Below, in pieces: positions 1 to 7,903 of a stretch of DNA of 64,000 nt; position 1 is the stretch's first letter, and each line of letters opens with the position of its first letter. The stretch is taken from positions 1-64,000 of the forward strand of contig JAHBXN010000010.1 of NCBI GenBank assembly GCA_019636475.1. Reading direction: 5' to 3'. The translations under genes and the position numbers were made by a program. Origin of the DNA: Phycisphaerae bacterium (GTDB lineage: Bacteria; Planctomycetota; Phycisphaerae; UBA1845; UTPLA1). The notes under the pieces were generated by a model. It was not told the origin of the DNA. It did no database searches and worked only from the letters and a program-made list of their open reading frames with translations.

Positions 1-388
1 CACATTTATACGTGTAATAACACGGCAGGATTTGCCATTCAAAGCACTGATAGCACGGACCATCCAACACGCAGGATGGCGGCTCCCGATCCTCGATTGG
101 AAGTGCGAACGACTGATTTGCGCCGACGATCATAAGATACCATGCTGTGCAATTCTCTTCGCCGTGGCAACTGCAAGGATCGCTTGGCATGATTTCTACA
201 AAACAAAGTCGGTCATTGACAACGGGATCATACAGACACGGCGAAGCCGGATCGCAAGGGATGGGAGGGCATGCCTCAAGCCTCGTCACCGGACCGATGC
301 ACCAGAGGAAGCCGATCGAAGCCGCGAACGCGACGCAAGCCAACTGCATTTTTGAGTGCGCACTGGGTCCTCCCGACACACTTGTCAT
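1..388 (-). CDS. Cys-rich secreted protein, C-terminus cut by window edge
   Basis: An open minus-strand frame runs from an ATG at 388 off the left edge without a stop, about 129 residues visible. A good ribosome binding site (GGGAGG, 7 bases before the ATG) supports this start. After a short polar stretch comes a hydrophobic signal-like segment (from MQLACVAF to VTRLEA, about residues 14-39). The mature part then holds about 12 cysteines in 90 residues, many as PC or xC pairs, which suggests a disulfide-bonded extracellular protein. I do not recognise the family. The plus-strand open frames over the same bases are Arg-rich and look like shadows. Function unknown. Confidence 0.6.
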   Translation of the reverse strand, partial: MTSVSGGPSAHSKMQLACVAFAASIGFLWCIGPVTRLEACPPIPCDPASPCLYDPVVNDRLCFVEIMPSDPCSCHGEENCTAWYLMIVGANQSFALPIEDREPPSCVLDGPCYQCFEWQILPCYYTYKC

Positions 389-1041
389 ATTCCTTCCTCC
401 CTATTGTAATTACATTGCAGCCCAAAATCTGATCCGGCACAAGAATCAAATCGCATCAATGCCCGTATGTCCGACCTGAGTCAACAGTACGCTTCAAATT
501 CTGCAACGACAAGAAGGAATGTACCCCCCCCCCCAAGTACAGTCAAGAATTTTTTATCTTTATTTTGCCTCCGCGTCCAATCGTCCGCCCACTCAGCATC
601 GTGCGCCGAATGCACTACAACGGCATGCTGCGATGGTGACATCTTTGGTGAAAACGAAAACACGATCGATTCGCCACGTCATGGCGGCCTGGCGTTTTAT
701 GATTGCCGGTTCAATCATCTCGAACGGATTGACGAAAGAAGATCCGCCAACCAGTTTCCGCGCGCACCGACCAAGCAGCGCATCGCCGAAACTGACAAGA
801 TTCGGTGCACCGGTTTGGGGTGCCAATATCGAAATGGCGGCGGCGCGATCCCTTCGCGACCCCTGGTTGAGTTAAGGAAGACCGAATTCGGGCGTCTCCA
901 TTTTTTGCCGAGCCCGTCACAATACGCTGATTGGATTCAACGTGAAGCGATCCGCTCTGCTGCGTCGCGATCGCTTTTGCCGTGGACCATCAGATGCTAT
1001 AATCCGATGCCTTTGGCGCAACCTCGCTTGGAGACCATGTG
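389..1041. other. intergenic, no supported gene
   Basis: About 650 bases between a leftward and a rightward gene. Open frames exist on both strands but all have Arg/Ser/Pro-rich, patternless composition and no ribosome binding site. The only notable element is a run of 11 C at 524-534 flanked on each side by GTAC or AAGTAC. The 3' part must hold the promoter of the small gene at 1042. Confidence 0.5.
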
Positions 1042-1206
1042 ATGCGAAATCGAATGACCCGACGCCTGATTCAGTTGTCGATTGTCGGATTGCCCTTCAT
1101 GATGGGTGCGAGTTGTGACTCCAACAACTCCAACACAACCCAAGGCGTGCTCGCGATCATTTTCGGTGTGGTGGAGCTCGTTCTAACGATAATCAACGCA
1201 TTTTAA
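1042..1206 (+). CDS. 54-residue lipoprotein-like small membrane protein
   Basis: ATG at 1042 gives a 54-residue protein. It starts with a positive N-terminus (MRNRMTRRLIQ), then a hydrophobic stretch ending GASC followed by DSNNSN, which looks like a non-canonical lipobox with Cys25 as the acylated residue. A second hydrophobic segment (GVLAIIFGVVELVLTII) forms the C-terminus. TGGAGA lies 7-12 bases upstream as a ribosome binding site. No paralog by sequence, but it resembles in size and architecture the small hydrophobic proteins at 33706 and 35650. Function unknown. Confidence 0.55.
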   Translation: MRNRMTRRLIQLSIVGLPFMMGASCDSNNSNTTQGVLAIIFGVVELVLTIINAF

Positions 1207-1262
1207 TCGCGCCCACTCCGGCTGCTGCTGCTGCTGACACGCGGTCTGAGATCACGGCGATT

Positions 1263-2516
1263 TTACGTCGGCCAATCTCGCGGCCCCAAACTGATAAGCA
1301 TACAATCCCCGGCGAGCGGCCAGCGCTGGAGATAGCCGCGAATTGATTCGGGAGTGACGGCATCGATGGCTGCGAGCCGCTCGTCAACGCTGCGCGGCCT
1401 GCCGAAATCGTCGATATCCTGAATCATCTGCATGAGGCGGTAGTAAGGCGCTTCGGCCTCCGTCGCGAGGCCGGTGCGCGAACGGTTCTTGACACGCTGC
1501 ACCTCGTCTTCGGTCACGCCCTCCTTCATGACTTTGTCCAGCTCGCGGCGCATCGCATCGAGGAGCTGCTGGCAGCGGTCCGGCTCGCTGAAACCGAAAG
1601 CGATCATCATGCCGTCATCGCAGTAGTCGAGCCGGCCGGCCGCGACATGCGCCGCGACACCGGCCTGTATGATGTTCCAGAAAAAGCGGGAATTCTGTCC
1701 GCCGAGGATCGAGGCAAGCACATCGCCGTTATCACGGTCTTCGTGCAAGGCCGACGGTCCCGGATACAGCAGACCGATCGCCTGCCGTTGAAAGCGCTCG
1801 GCGACGACCTTGCGAACGCCCGACAGCTCCGCTTTCGGTCGATGACGTGCTGGTCGCGGCGCGCGGACTGGCCACTGGCCGCAGAGCCGGTCCGCCATTT
1901 CTATCACGCTATTCGGCTCTACCGCGCCGGCCACCATCAGCACCATGTTGGCGGGATGATAGCGGTCAAGAAAATAACCGTGCAACTGATCGCGCGTCAG
2001 ACCGCTGACCGATGCAGTTGTGCCGAGCACCGGCCACGAGAGCGGATGCCCGGGGTAAACAGCTTCGTGCATGAGGTCGTAGACCTTGCGTTCGATGGAG
2101 TCCTCCGACATGGCGATCTCTTCGAGGATCACCTTCTTCTCCATCTCGAATTCTTCCGGCGGAACAACCGACTGCATCATGTCGGCCAGCAGTTCAACCT
2201 GCCGCTCGAAATCATCCGTGCGTACCCAGCCGAAATAGACTGTCCGCTCCTTGGATGTATAGGCATTGTAAGTGCTGCCCATGTCGTCGAATTCGTTGGT
2301 AATCTGCTTCCAATCGCGGTGAGCGGTGCCCTTGAAACACATGTGCTCCAGAAAGTGCGAAACCCCGGCCAGGTGTGAATCCTCGTCGCGCGCGCCGGTG
2401 CGCACGAGAAATCCGCCGGCCGCGCTGGAGGCATGCGGCATCGGTTCGATCACGATTTTGAGGCCGTTGGCGAGCGTGTGTTCGACAAATCCATTTGCGC
2501 CGGGCTTCTTTGTCAT
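1263..2516 (-). CDS. M16 (insulinase family) zinc peptidase, active subunit
   Basis: This 417-residue protein has the inverted zinc motif HFLEH (His54, Glu57, His58) and the distal acidic pair in VILEEI around residues 132-133, the spacing expected of M16 peptidases. The family cleaves peptides inside a clam-shell chamber, usually as a dimer of two M16 chains. I place the start at 2516 because ATG there overlaps the stop of the upstream M16 gene as ATGA, which implies translational coupling; an in-frame upstream ATG at 2558 would lie inside the neighbour. The partner gene encodes a catalytically dead paralog, so the pair probably forms an active/inactive heterodimer. Confidence 0.9.
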   Translation of the reverse strand: MTKKPGANGFVEHTLANGLKIVIEPMPHASSAAGGFLVRTGARDEDSHLAGVSHFLEHMCFKGTAHRDWKQITNEFDDMGSTYNAYTSKERTVYFGWVRTDDFERQVELLADMMQSVVPPEEFEMEKKVILEEIAMSEDSIERKVYDLMHEAVYPGHPLSWPVLGTTASVSGLTRDQLHGYFLDRYHPANMVLMVAGAVEPNSVIEMADRLCGQWPVRAPRPARHRPKAELSGVRKVVAERFQRQAIGLLYPGPSALHEDRDNGDVLASILGGQNSRFFWNIIQAGVAAHVAAGRLDYCDDGMMIAFGFSEPDRCQQLLDAMRRELDKVMKEGVTEDEVQRVKNRSRTGLATEAEAPYYRLMQMIQDIDDFGRPRSVDERLAAIDAVTPESIRGYLQRWPLAGDCMLISLGPRDWPT

Positions 2517-3778
2517 GCAAGTGCCTCCATGACGCGGGGACCGAGCGTCTGCACGCAAAGCCGGTCACGCGGGTGTTCCTCAAGATAGCGTCGAATATCC
2601 GCCGTCGTCACCGCTTGAATCTGTGCGGTTTTTTCATCGGCGCCGATGGGACGGCCATGATGGAAAACATCCGCGGACAACTCACCCAGTCGCGCCCGGG
2701 TGATGTCACCGTGCGTCTGCATCTTGGCGATGATTCCGACCTTTGCGCGCTGAAGCTCGGCCTCGGTCAGATCTTCGCCGAGGCGCTCAACTTCCCGTAG
2801 CAGCGTCCTGATGGTCTGATCACATCGCGCGGGCGTGGTCGATGCACCGAGAAATATCAGGCCCGAACCCTTGGGATGGTCGTCCCACGCGCCGACCCAG
2901 TAAACAAGGCCCTGCTTTTCCCGAACCTCGGTGAACAGTCGGGAACTCATCCCGCCGCCGAGCACGCCGAGCATGACGCGCTCAACCGCATAATCGCGAT
3001 GCGTCACTGCGACGCCGGGATAGCACATGAGAATCTGCTGCTGCTCGGTCTCCTTGTGATGATGACGCACGCCGGGATTAAACTCGACCGGCACGCAACC
3101 TCGCCCCGAACTGACATGATCGCCGAAACCGGCGAACAGGCGATCCACATCCGACGCGACTTTCTCGACATCAAATGCGCCGCCGATGGTGAATTGCATT
3201 CGATTGGCCGAAAAATTGCTTCGCCAGAATTCGACGATCGCCTCGCGGTTAATTCGCTCCAGAGACTCGCGCGTGCCCAACTCATGACGACCCAGCAGCC
3301 TGCCGAACGCATGAGGCGAAATCAGGCGGCTGGCCAATTCGGAAGGATCATCCTCGATCGCCGCGAGTTCCTGCAATCCGAGTTCAAGCGCGACATCACA
3401 ATACTCCTGCGGAAACGTCGGCGTGCGCAGCATCTCGGCATGCAACGCGAGCGCTTCAGCCGTGAACTCCGGCAGGCAACTGCAGCGAAACACGATCGAT
3501 TCCCGGCCGACACCGCTGCCGGCCTGGGCACCGATGGCATCAAACGCATCGCTAAGCTGCCGTGCCGTGCGTTTCTCCGTACCCTTGCCGACGGTCTCCT
3601 CGACGATCCGCGCAAGGCCCAGTTGGTCGTCGGGCTCGTCGACCAGGCCGCACAGAAGTCGAATCTGAAAAGAGGTCGTATGCCGGCCCGGCAATGCAAT
3701 CGCGGCGAACTCAGCGCCACAGGCGAGCCGTCGATGGTGAAAAACTTCGTTCGCGCTCATGCAAGGCGTTATAGCCAA
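2513..3778 (-). CDS. M16 family peptidase-like protein, zinc site lost
   Basis: 421 residues with overall M16 layout, including the conserved MSSRLF...VREKQGLVY region that marks the second half of the fold. At the position of the HxxEH motif the sequence is RIVEE (residues 57-61), aligned by the following KGT to HFLEHMCFKGT of the downstream gene: both histidine ligands are gone. It should therefore not hydrolyse peptides itself and is expected to be the substrate-binding or scaffolding half of a heterodimer. A downstream ATG (MSANEVF, 3760) is an alternative start. First gene of the two-gene operon with the active M16 peptidase. Confidence 0.88.
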   Translation of the reverse strand: MAITPCMSANEVFHHRRLACGAEFAAIALPGRHTTSFQIRLLCGLVDEPDDQLGLARIVEETVGKGTEKRTARQLSDAFDAIGAQAGSGVGRESIVFRCSCLPEFTAEALALHAEMLRTPTFPQEYCDVALELGLQELAAIEDDPSELASRLISPHAFGRLLGRHELGTRESLERINREAIVEFWRSNFSANRMQFTIGGAFDVEKVASDVDRLFAGFGDHVSSGRGCVPVEFNPGVRHHHKETEQQQILMCYPGVAVTHRDYAVERVMLGVLGGGMSSRLFTEVREKQGLVYWVGAWDDHPKGSGLIFLGASTTPARCDQTIRTLLREVERLGEDLTEAELQRAKVGIIAKMQTHGDITRARLGELSADVFHHGRPIGADEKTAQIQAVTTADIRRYLEEHPRDRLCVQTLGPRVMEALA

Positions 3779-3836
3779 TTTCAGAGCGGAACGCCAATCG
3801 AGCGGACATAGCGCGACCAGGCGTCTTCAGGCGATG

Positions 3837-4685
3837 TCAATACCCTGGAGCATGCTGCTCCCACGATCGCGTGAACAGGATCGTCGGAGTTTCACCGTCG
3901 GCATGCAGTTCGAAATATCCCGTGCGCGCCGACTTCGCGTTGGTGCTGTTCAGGAATGCGTCGCGTGAGCCACCCAGATCAAGGCGCGCATCATTTGCCC
4001 CCCGATGCGGATAGCTGAAGCGGCCGCCGAAGCCCGCTTTCGCCTCCGCGACGATGGCCCGGCGCACATTCCAGCGCCCGCGCGGTCCGGTGTTGATTCC
4101 GCCTTCCTGCACATAACGCCGCCCGTCGAGCAGCTTGATGAAGCGGCCGTCAAAATGAACGTAGTTGCTGATTAATGGATCGAGTGGTCCACCGGTGTGC
4201 GCGCCTTCGGCCTGATCGTAGGGGACTCCGCTTCCCACGGGGCCGGCGACACTGAACGTGTAGGTCATTTTCCAGCCGCCGACACCGGCATTTGCCGGGA
4301 AGCCGGCGACCGCCGATGGACACCGCCAACTCCCTTGAACGATGTAGGATTCCATGACCACCCCAACGGTTGTCGGATAGGCGGCATCGAACGGGTCCGC
4401 GTTGGGGTCGTTGAGATTGATGTCTTCAAGAAATGGAGCCCGATCGTCCCAGACGAGCGAATAGCTCCAGATACCGGTCCAGATGTTGCGCAGGTTGTTC
4501 ATGCAAACGATGCGCCGTCCACGATCCCGCGCGTTGCTCAGCACGGGCATCAGGATCGAGACAAGGACGCTGATAATCGCAATGACGACCAGCAGCTCGA
4601 TCAGGGTGAATCCGCGCCGCGCGCGCTTGCAAACCTGTCGATTGCATCCACAACTGGCGGCTGACATGTTTGAGTTCTCTCTCAT
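3837..4685 (-). CDS. prepilin-type (type II pseudopilin-like) protein
   Basis: 282 residues with a prepilin leader: a basic start, then RRGFTLIELLVVIAIISVL at about residues 23-41, the site where a prepilin peptidase cleaves after Gly and methylates Phe. The helix is followed by a globular Gly/Asp-rich domain. Planctomycetes carry many copies of such single pseudopilin-like proteins, often annotated DUF1559 or as general secretion proteins, and their individual roles are mostly unknown. The stop is 33 bases upstream of the start of nothing obvious, so the gene appears monocistronic or the last of a unit with the dockerin protein upstream. An alternative start is the Met at 4667. Confidence 0.8.
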   Translation of the reverse strand: MRENSNMSAASCGCNRQVCKRARRGFTLIELLVVIAIISVLVSILMPVLSNARDRGRRIVCMNNLRNIWTGIWSYSLVWDDRAPFLEDINLNDPNADPFDAAYPTTVGVVMESYIVQGSWRCPSAVAGFPANAGVGGWKMTYTFSVAGPVGSGVPYDQAEGAHTGGPLDPLISNYVHFDGRFIKLLDGRRYVQEGGINTGPRGRWNVRRAIVAEAKAGFGGRFSYPHRGANDARLDLGGSRDAFLNSTNAKSARTGYFELHADGETPTILFTRSWEQHAPGY

Positions 4686-4718
4686 ATCTCACCAATCACC
4701 CGGGCATGAAACCCCGGC

Positions 4719-5933
4719 TCAACACCCGCCAAGATAAGTCGTGACGAACGATGCAATGTCTGCGCCGTTCGCTGTCTGATCGCCGTTGAAATCACACCGC
4801 TCGCGATATGCCGCCAGCGCGGCATCAGGGTCGAGCAGGACCGACACGAAGGCGGCGACATCGGCCGAATCGACATTGCCGTCACCGTCGATATCACCCG
4901 GTTCAACGTCTGAAAGCACGATTTCGAGCCGAGCAGGATATGGGTTCTGCCCAGGCACGCCTGTGTTCAGATAAAATTGCGGAAAACCCGTGCCCGCCTG
5001 CATAAACGTCTCGCTCAGAGAAGTCACGATCACAAGAATTCGACCGCGATCGAGCTGATCCTGAAAGTAGCGCCGCACCTCGTCGCAACTCAATGACAGA
5101 TCGATGTCGAATTCCACATCGAACGGCGTCGGCTGATTACCCGGTGTGTAATTGTTGGGGACGCCAACGGCCCACGGGATCGGCGTGAAGCGCGTAACAC
5201 CGAAATCCGTGTTATGAAGCCCCGAAACGTTGTCCTCGCAGTGAAGTTTCTCAAGCGTTCCGGCCTGATAGACGAAGGGGTACGGATTTCTCGCCACGAC
5301 GAACGGTTCCTGATTCCACCCTTCGAAGAATGACGTTTCGGTCCACGTCGCTTCATCGAAAAACTCCCCGTCAGGATTGAAACCCGCGCCGAACAATTCG
5401 AACGGGCGTCCTGCATCCAGATCATCGCTCTCACCATCGGTGTCGCCTGGCTGCCCTCGCGGAATGCCGTCCGCGTTGATCTGGCCGTCGGCATTGACGT
5501 CGTAGGTGTACCATTCGTCCGATGTGGTATCGATTGGCCAATCCGCGTTTGCGAGGTGCTTGAGCGTGATCTTGATCGACTTGATGCGATAGTTCGCGGA
5601 CCCCTGGCCGGTCGGAATCTGAGCATCGGTACGCCAGCCGAAAATCAAAACGCCGTCGCGTTCGTTGAATCGCTGATTTCCGAAAAAGTCCCGATCGCCG
5701 ACCGTGCCGAACGTCGAGCCCACGCTGCGCGTGCCCGGCAGCGGATTGAAAGGGTAATGCCATCGGTCATCCGATGGCGATGCGAACAGAAATCCGGTAT
5801 CGGCCAGTGCCCGTGCCGGCACAATGACCGTCAAGACTGCGAATCCCGCAGCGATGAGTTCGCCGCGCAACTGTCGCCGTGCCGCACTGACCGTCATGTC
5901 GAGTCCATAGTTCACAGTTGCAATTCCCACCAT
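4719..5933 (-). CDS. secreted protein with C-terminal dockerin-like repeats
   Basis: 404 residues. The likely true start is the second Met (5897, MTVSAARRQLRGEL), which gives a standard signal peptide ending at ARALA. The body is acidic and aromatic-rich with no family I recognise; an internal DVNADGQINADG is a first Ca-binding loop. The C-terminus has two dockerin-like loops, GDIDGDGNVDSADVAAF and CDFNGDQTANGADIASF, separated by about 30 residues. In Planctomycetes these tails are common on extracellular proteins and do not imply a cellulosome. Upstream of and co-oriented with the pseudopilin gene, 33 bases apart. Confidence 0.78.
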   Translation of the reverse strand: MVGIATVNYGLDMTVSAARRQLRGELIAAGFAVLTVIVPARALADTGFLFASPSDDRWHYPFNPLPGTRSVGSTFGTVGDRDFFGNQRFNERDGVLIFGWRTDAQIPTGQGSANYRIKSIKITLKHLANADWPIDTTSDEWYTYDVNADGQINADGIPRGQPGDTDGESDDLDAGRPFELFGAGFNPDGEFFDEATWTETSFFEGWNQEPFVVARNPYPFVYQAGTLEKLHCEDNVSGLHNTDFGVTRFTPIPWAVGVPNNYTPGNQPTPFDVEFDIDLSLSCDEVRRYFQDQLDRGRILVIVTSLSETFMQAGTGFPQFYLNTGVPGQNPYPARLEIVLSDVEPGDIDGDGNVDSADVAAFVSVLLDPDAALAAYRERCDFNGDQTANGADIASFVTTYLGGC

Positions 5934-6026
5934 CCAGAAATTCGACTGCCTATTTAAAGGCCCTTGAAGGAACAGTCGGCGCGGCCTCTCAACCAGACCG
6001 CAGCCGACCGCCCCCCAAGGTCCACG

Positions 6027-6731
6027 TCATCCGTTGCGTCGGCGGCGCCTTGTTAGAAGCGCCGCCAAAGCGGTGCAGCACAGAAAGGCGCTCGCCGGTT
6101 CAGGCAGAATGGACACCTGATCGATGTCAAATCGATACGACGGAGTCGTCTGCGCAATGCCGGCCGGTGTGCGGATGCCGATCTGCAAATCCTGCACATC
6201 GCTGAACACGTTGTTGTAGGTCGCGAGATTCGGGAAGCCCTCCAGCACAAGTGTTGAGCTGCCGAACGACAGATTGAATGTGAGTTTGGTCCACGTATTC
6301 GGCTGAACCGGCGTCACGTCGAATGACACCGCACCGGCAGAAAACGGCTTTGCATAGCGGCTGAAAACCTGAACCGGCACAGGCGCATCGTGCCTGAACC
6401 AGAACGAAAAATCCGTCACGCCGTCGGTCAACCAGTTGCCGACGAATGCGCCGCCGCTCGCGCCGAACGAATTGTGACCGCGAAGAATCGATTGATCCGT
6501 GCCCGCGAGATTGTTGGCGAAGCTGAAATTGCCGGAAGCGAAGCTGCTGCCGCCTGGACCGCCATTCGGGCTCCATGCCAACGGCGTCACCTGATCTGCC
6601 ATCCGCCAGTTGGCAGAATCCGCTGTGAAATTTTCAGTGAACGGCACCAGTGCGGCTGAGCTGACTGCGGTCCGCGCCGCCATCGCAAACGCGCACGAAA
6701 TGCCGAAGAATCCGATTCGTTGCAGTGTCAT
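6027..6731 (-). CDS. PEP-CTERM sorted extracellular protein
   Basis: About 234 residues. The N-terminus is a signal peptide (MTLQRIGFFGISCAFAMAA). The middle is a beta-rich domain without a clear family. The C-terminus is a classic PEP-CTERM signal: PEPAS, a short hydrophobic helix, then RRRRRNG, which directs the protein to exosortase processing and surface release. I chose the ATG at 6731 over the GTG at 6740 because the GGAG lies about 11 bases upstream of the ATG and too close to the GTG. No exosortase gene lies in the window. Confidence 0.82.
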   Translation of the reverse strand: MTLQRIGFFGISCAFAMAARTAVSSAALVPFTENFTADSANWRMADQVTPLAWSPNGGPGGSSFASGNFSFANNLAGTDQSILRGHNSFGASGGAFVGNWLTDGVTDFSFWFRHDAPVPVQVFSRYAKPFSAGAVSFDVTPVQPNTWTKLTFNLSFGSSTLVLEGFPNLATYNNVFSDVQDLQIGIRTPAGIAQTTPSYRFDIDQVSILPEPASAFLCCTALAALLTRRRRRNG

Positions 6732-6970
6732 TTCTTTCACATCTCCAATGTAGAGTCCTGACTTGGGTCGTCTGTCGATCGCACGAATGGGCCCGTAAGC
6801 GGCACCAATTGCCCGCCGGACGGTTCAAATGCGCAGCAGGCTTCGTATCTTGGGAAAACAGGCCGGAACAGTCAGCGGGCCGAGCGACTTCACCAACGGG
6901 ATTCACGAGGACAGAGTCCGCGCGGAAATCCCGCGGCGGGCGCCGATCACCGCCAACGGGCCTTCGATAT

Positions 6971-7522
6971 TCAGGCAGGAAAGGGAGGTGCGCGGTGCGA
7001 ACTGCTGGGCGAGAGAAATCGCCGAATGAGTGCGGGCTGATTCGCCGCGGACGCCAGATGATACCGGTTTCGGCCCAATTGAATGACGGGTTGGTGCAGC
7101 AGATTCCACCAACCCTTGGCCATGACCATCAGCGCGGGCAATAACCGCGCAGCAAAGGCAACTGACGCGAAAGTCAGCACGAGGCACATCGTCCATTCCG
7201 TGCCTGTCATGCCGGAAAGTGCGGGTCCCAACGCGCCAACGTGCAACAACGCGATGATGACCAGAAACGTGACGATGCGACGTCTGTCTGTGAGAACCCT
7301 GAACGACCAACCGAAGACGATCTCGATGATGAAGAAGAGATTCGTGGCTCCAATCAGAAACGCGCTGGACCATCTGGACTCATCAAACCAGGCCAACGAG
7401 AACACGCGGAACGTGGCGGGAGCGTGAAGCAGCAGGACCGTCAGCCACACGAGGCGCCAGAGCGTCTTTCGGCTCAGCATGCGGAACAGCGGGGTCGAAT
7501 TGTTCGTTTTGGAATTGAACAT
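6971..7522 (-). CDS. multi-pass membrane protein of unknown function
   Basis: 183 residues with four or five hydrophobic segments: LVWLTVLLLHAPA, FLIGATNLFFIIEIVFGW, IVTFLVIIALLHVGALGPAL and MCLVLTFASVAFAARLLPAL. The tail is Arg/Ser/Pro-rich and probably cytoplasmic. The composition and helix spacing are those of a genuine membrane protein, but I cannot name a family and no good ribosome binding site precedes the ATG. It stands alone between the PEP-CTERM gene and the activase operon. Confidence 0.55.
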   Translation of the reverse strand: MFNSKTNNSTPLFRMLSRKTLWRLVWLTVLLLHAPATFRVFSLAWFDESRWSSAFLIGATNLFFIIEIVFGWSFRVLTDRRRIVTFLVIIALLHVGALGPALSGMTGTEWTMCLVLTFASVAFAARLLPALMVMAKGWWNLLHQPVIQLGRNRYHLASAANQPALIRRFLSPSSSHRAPPFPA

Positions 7523-7903
7523 GCTCGCGCAGACTGCAACGGCAATTCCGATGCCATGGTCGCGAATCCACCAATCACCGGGCGGAAATCAACGGCCCCG
7601 GCTAACAGATGCCATGAATTTAGCGCGCCATCCCTGATCGGTCAACTGGATTCCGGCGGCGCCGATTTTCAAAACGATAATCGCATCGCGCTAACCAGCG
7701 GTATTTCCACAGATTAGTGCGCAAGTTTCCACGGTTCACACGCCAATCGTGAATTCAGGCCCCGGCCCAGCTCGAAATAAGGGAGAATGCGACGGCGGGT
7801 ATCCGGTACGGCTTGCCGGCAAGCCGCACCCTGGAATCTGGCCCCCCCCGCGTTCCCGATTAAGACCCCACTATTAGAAGAGCACCGGCGTGATGCAGAA
7901 TCC
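7523..7903. other. intergenic, contains a perfect palindrome
   Basis: About 380 bases after the stop of the activase gene and before the membrane protein gene. I see no convincing coding frame. It holds the 18-base palindrome at 7809-7826 and a run of 8 C near 7843. Confidence 0.5.
7809..7826. repeat. 18-bp perfect palindrome downstream of the activase gene
   Basis: CGGCTTGCCGGCAAGCCG reads identically on both strands. It sits about 80 bases past the stop codon of the minus-strand activase gene, where an mRNA hairpin could stabilise or help end the transcript. There is no T-run after it on the minus strand, so it is not a classic intrinsic terminator. It could also be a dispersed repeat. Confidence 0.5.

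Noticed and set aside
467-1042. 191-codon plus-strand gene candidate
   Set aside because: Contains the C11 run, has patternless composition, and lacks a ribosome binding site.
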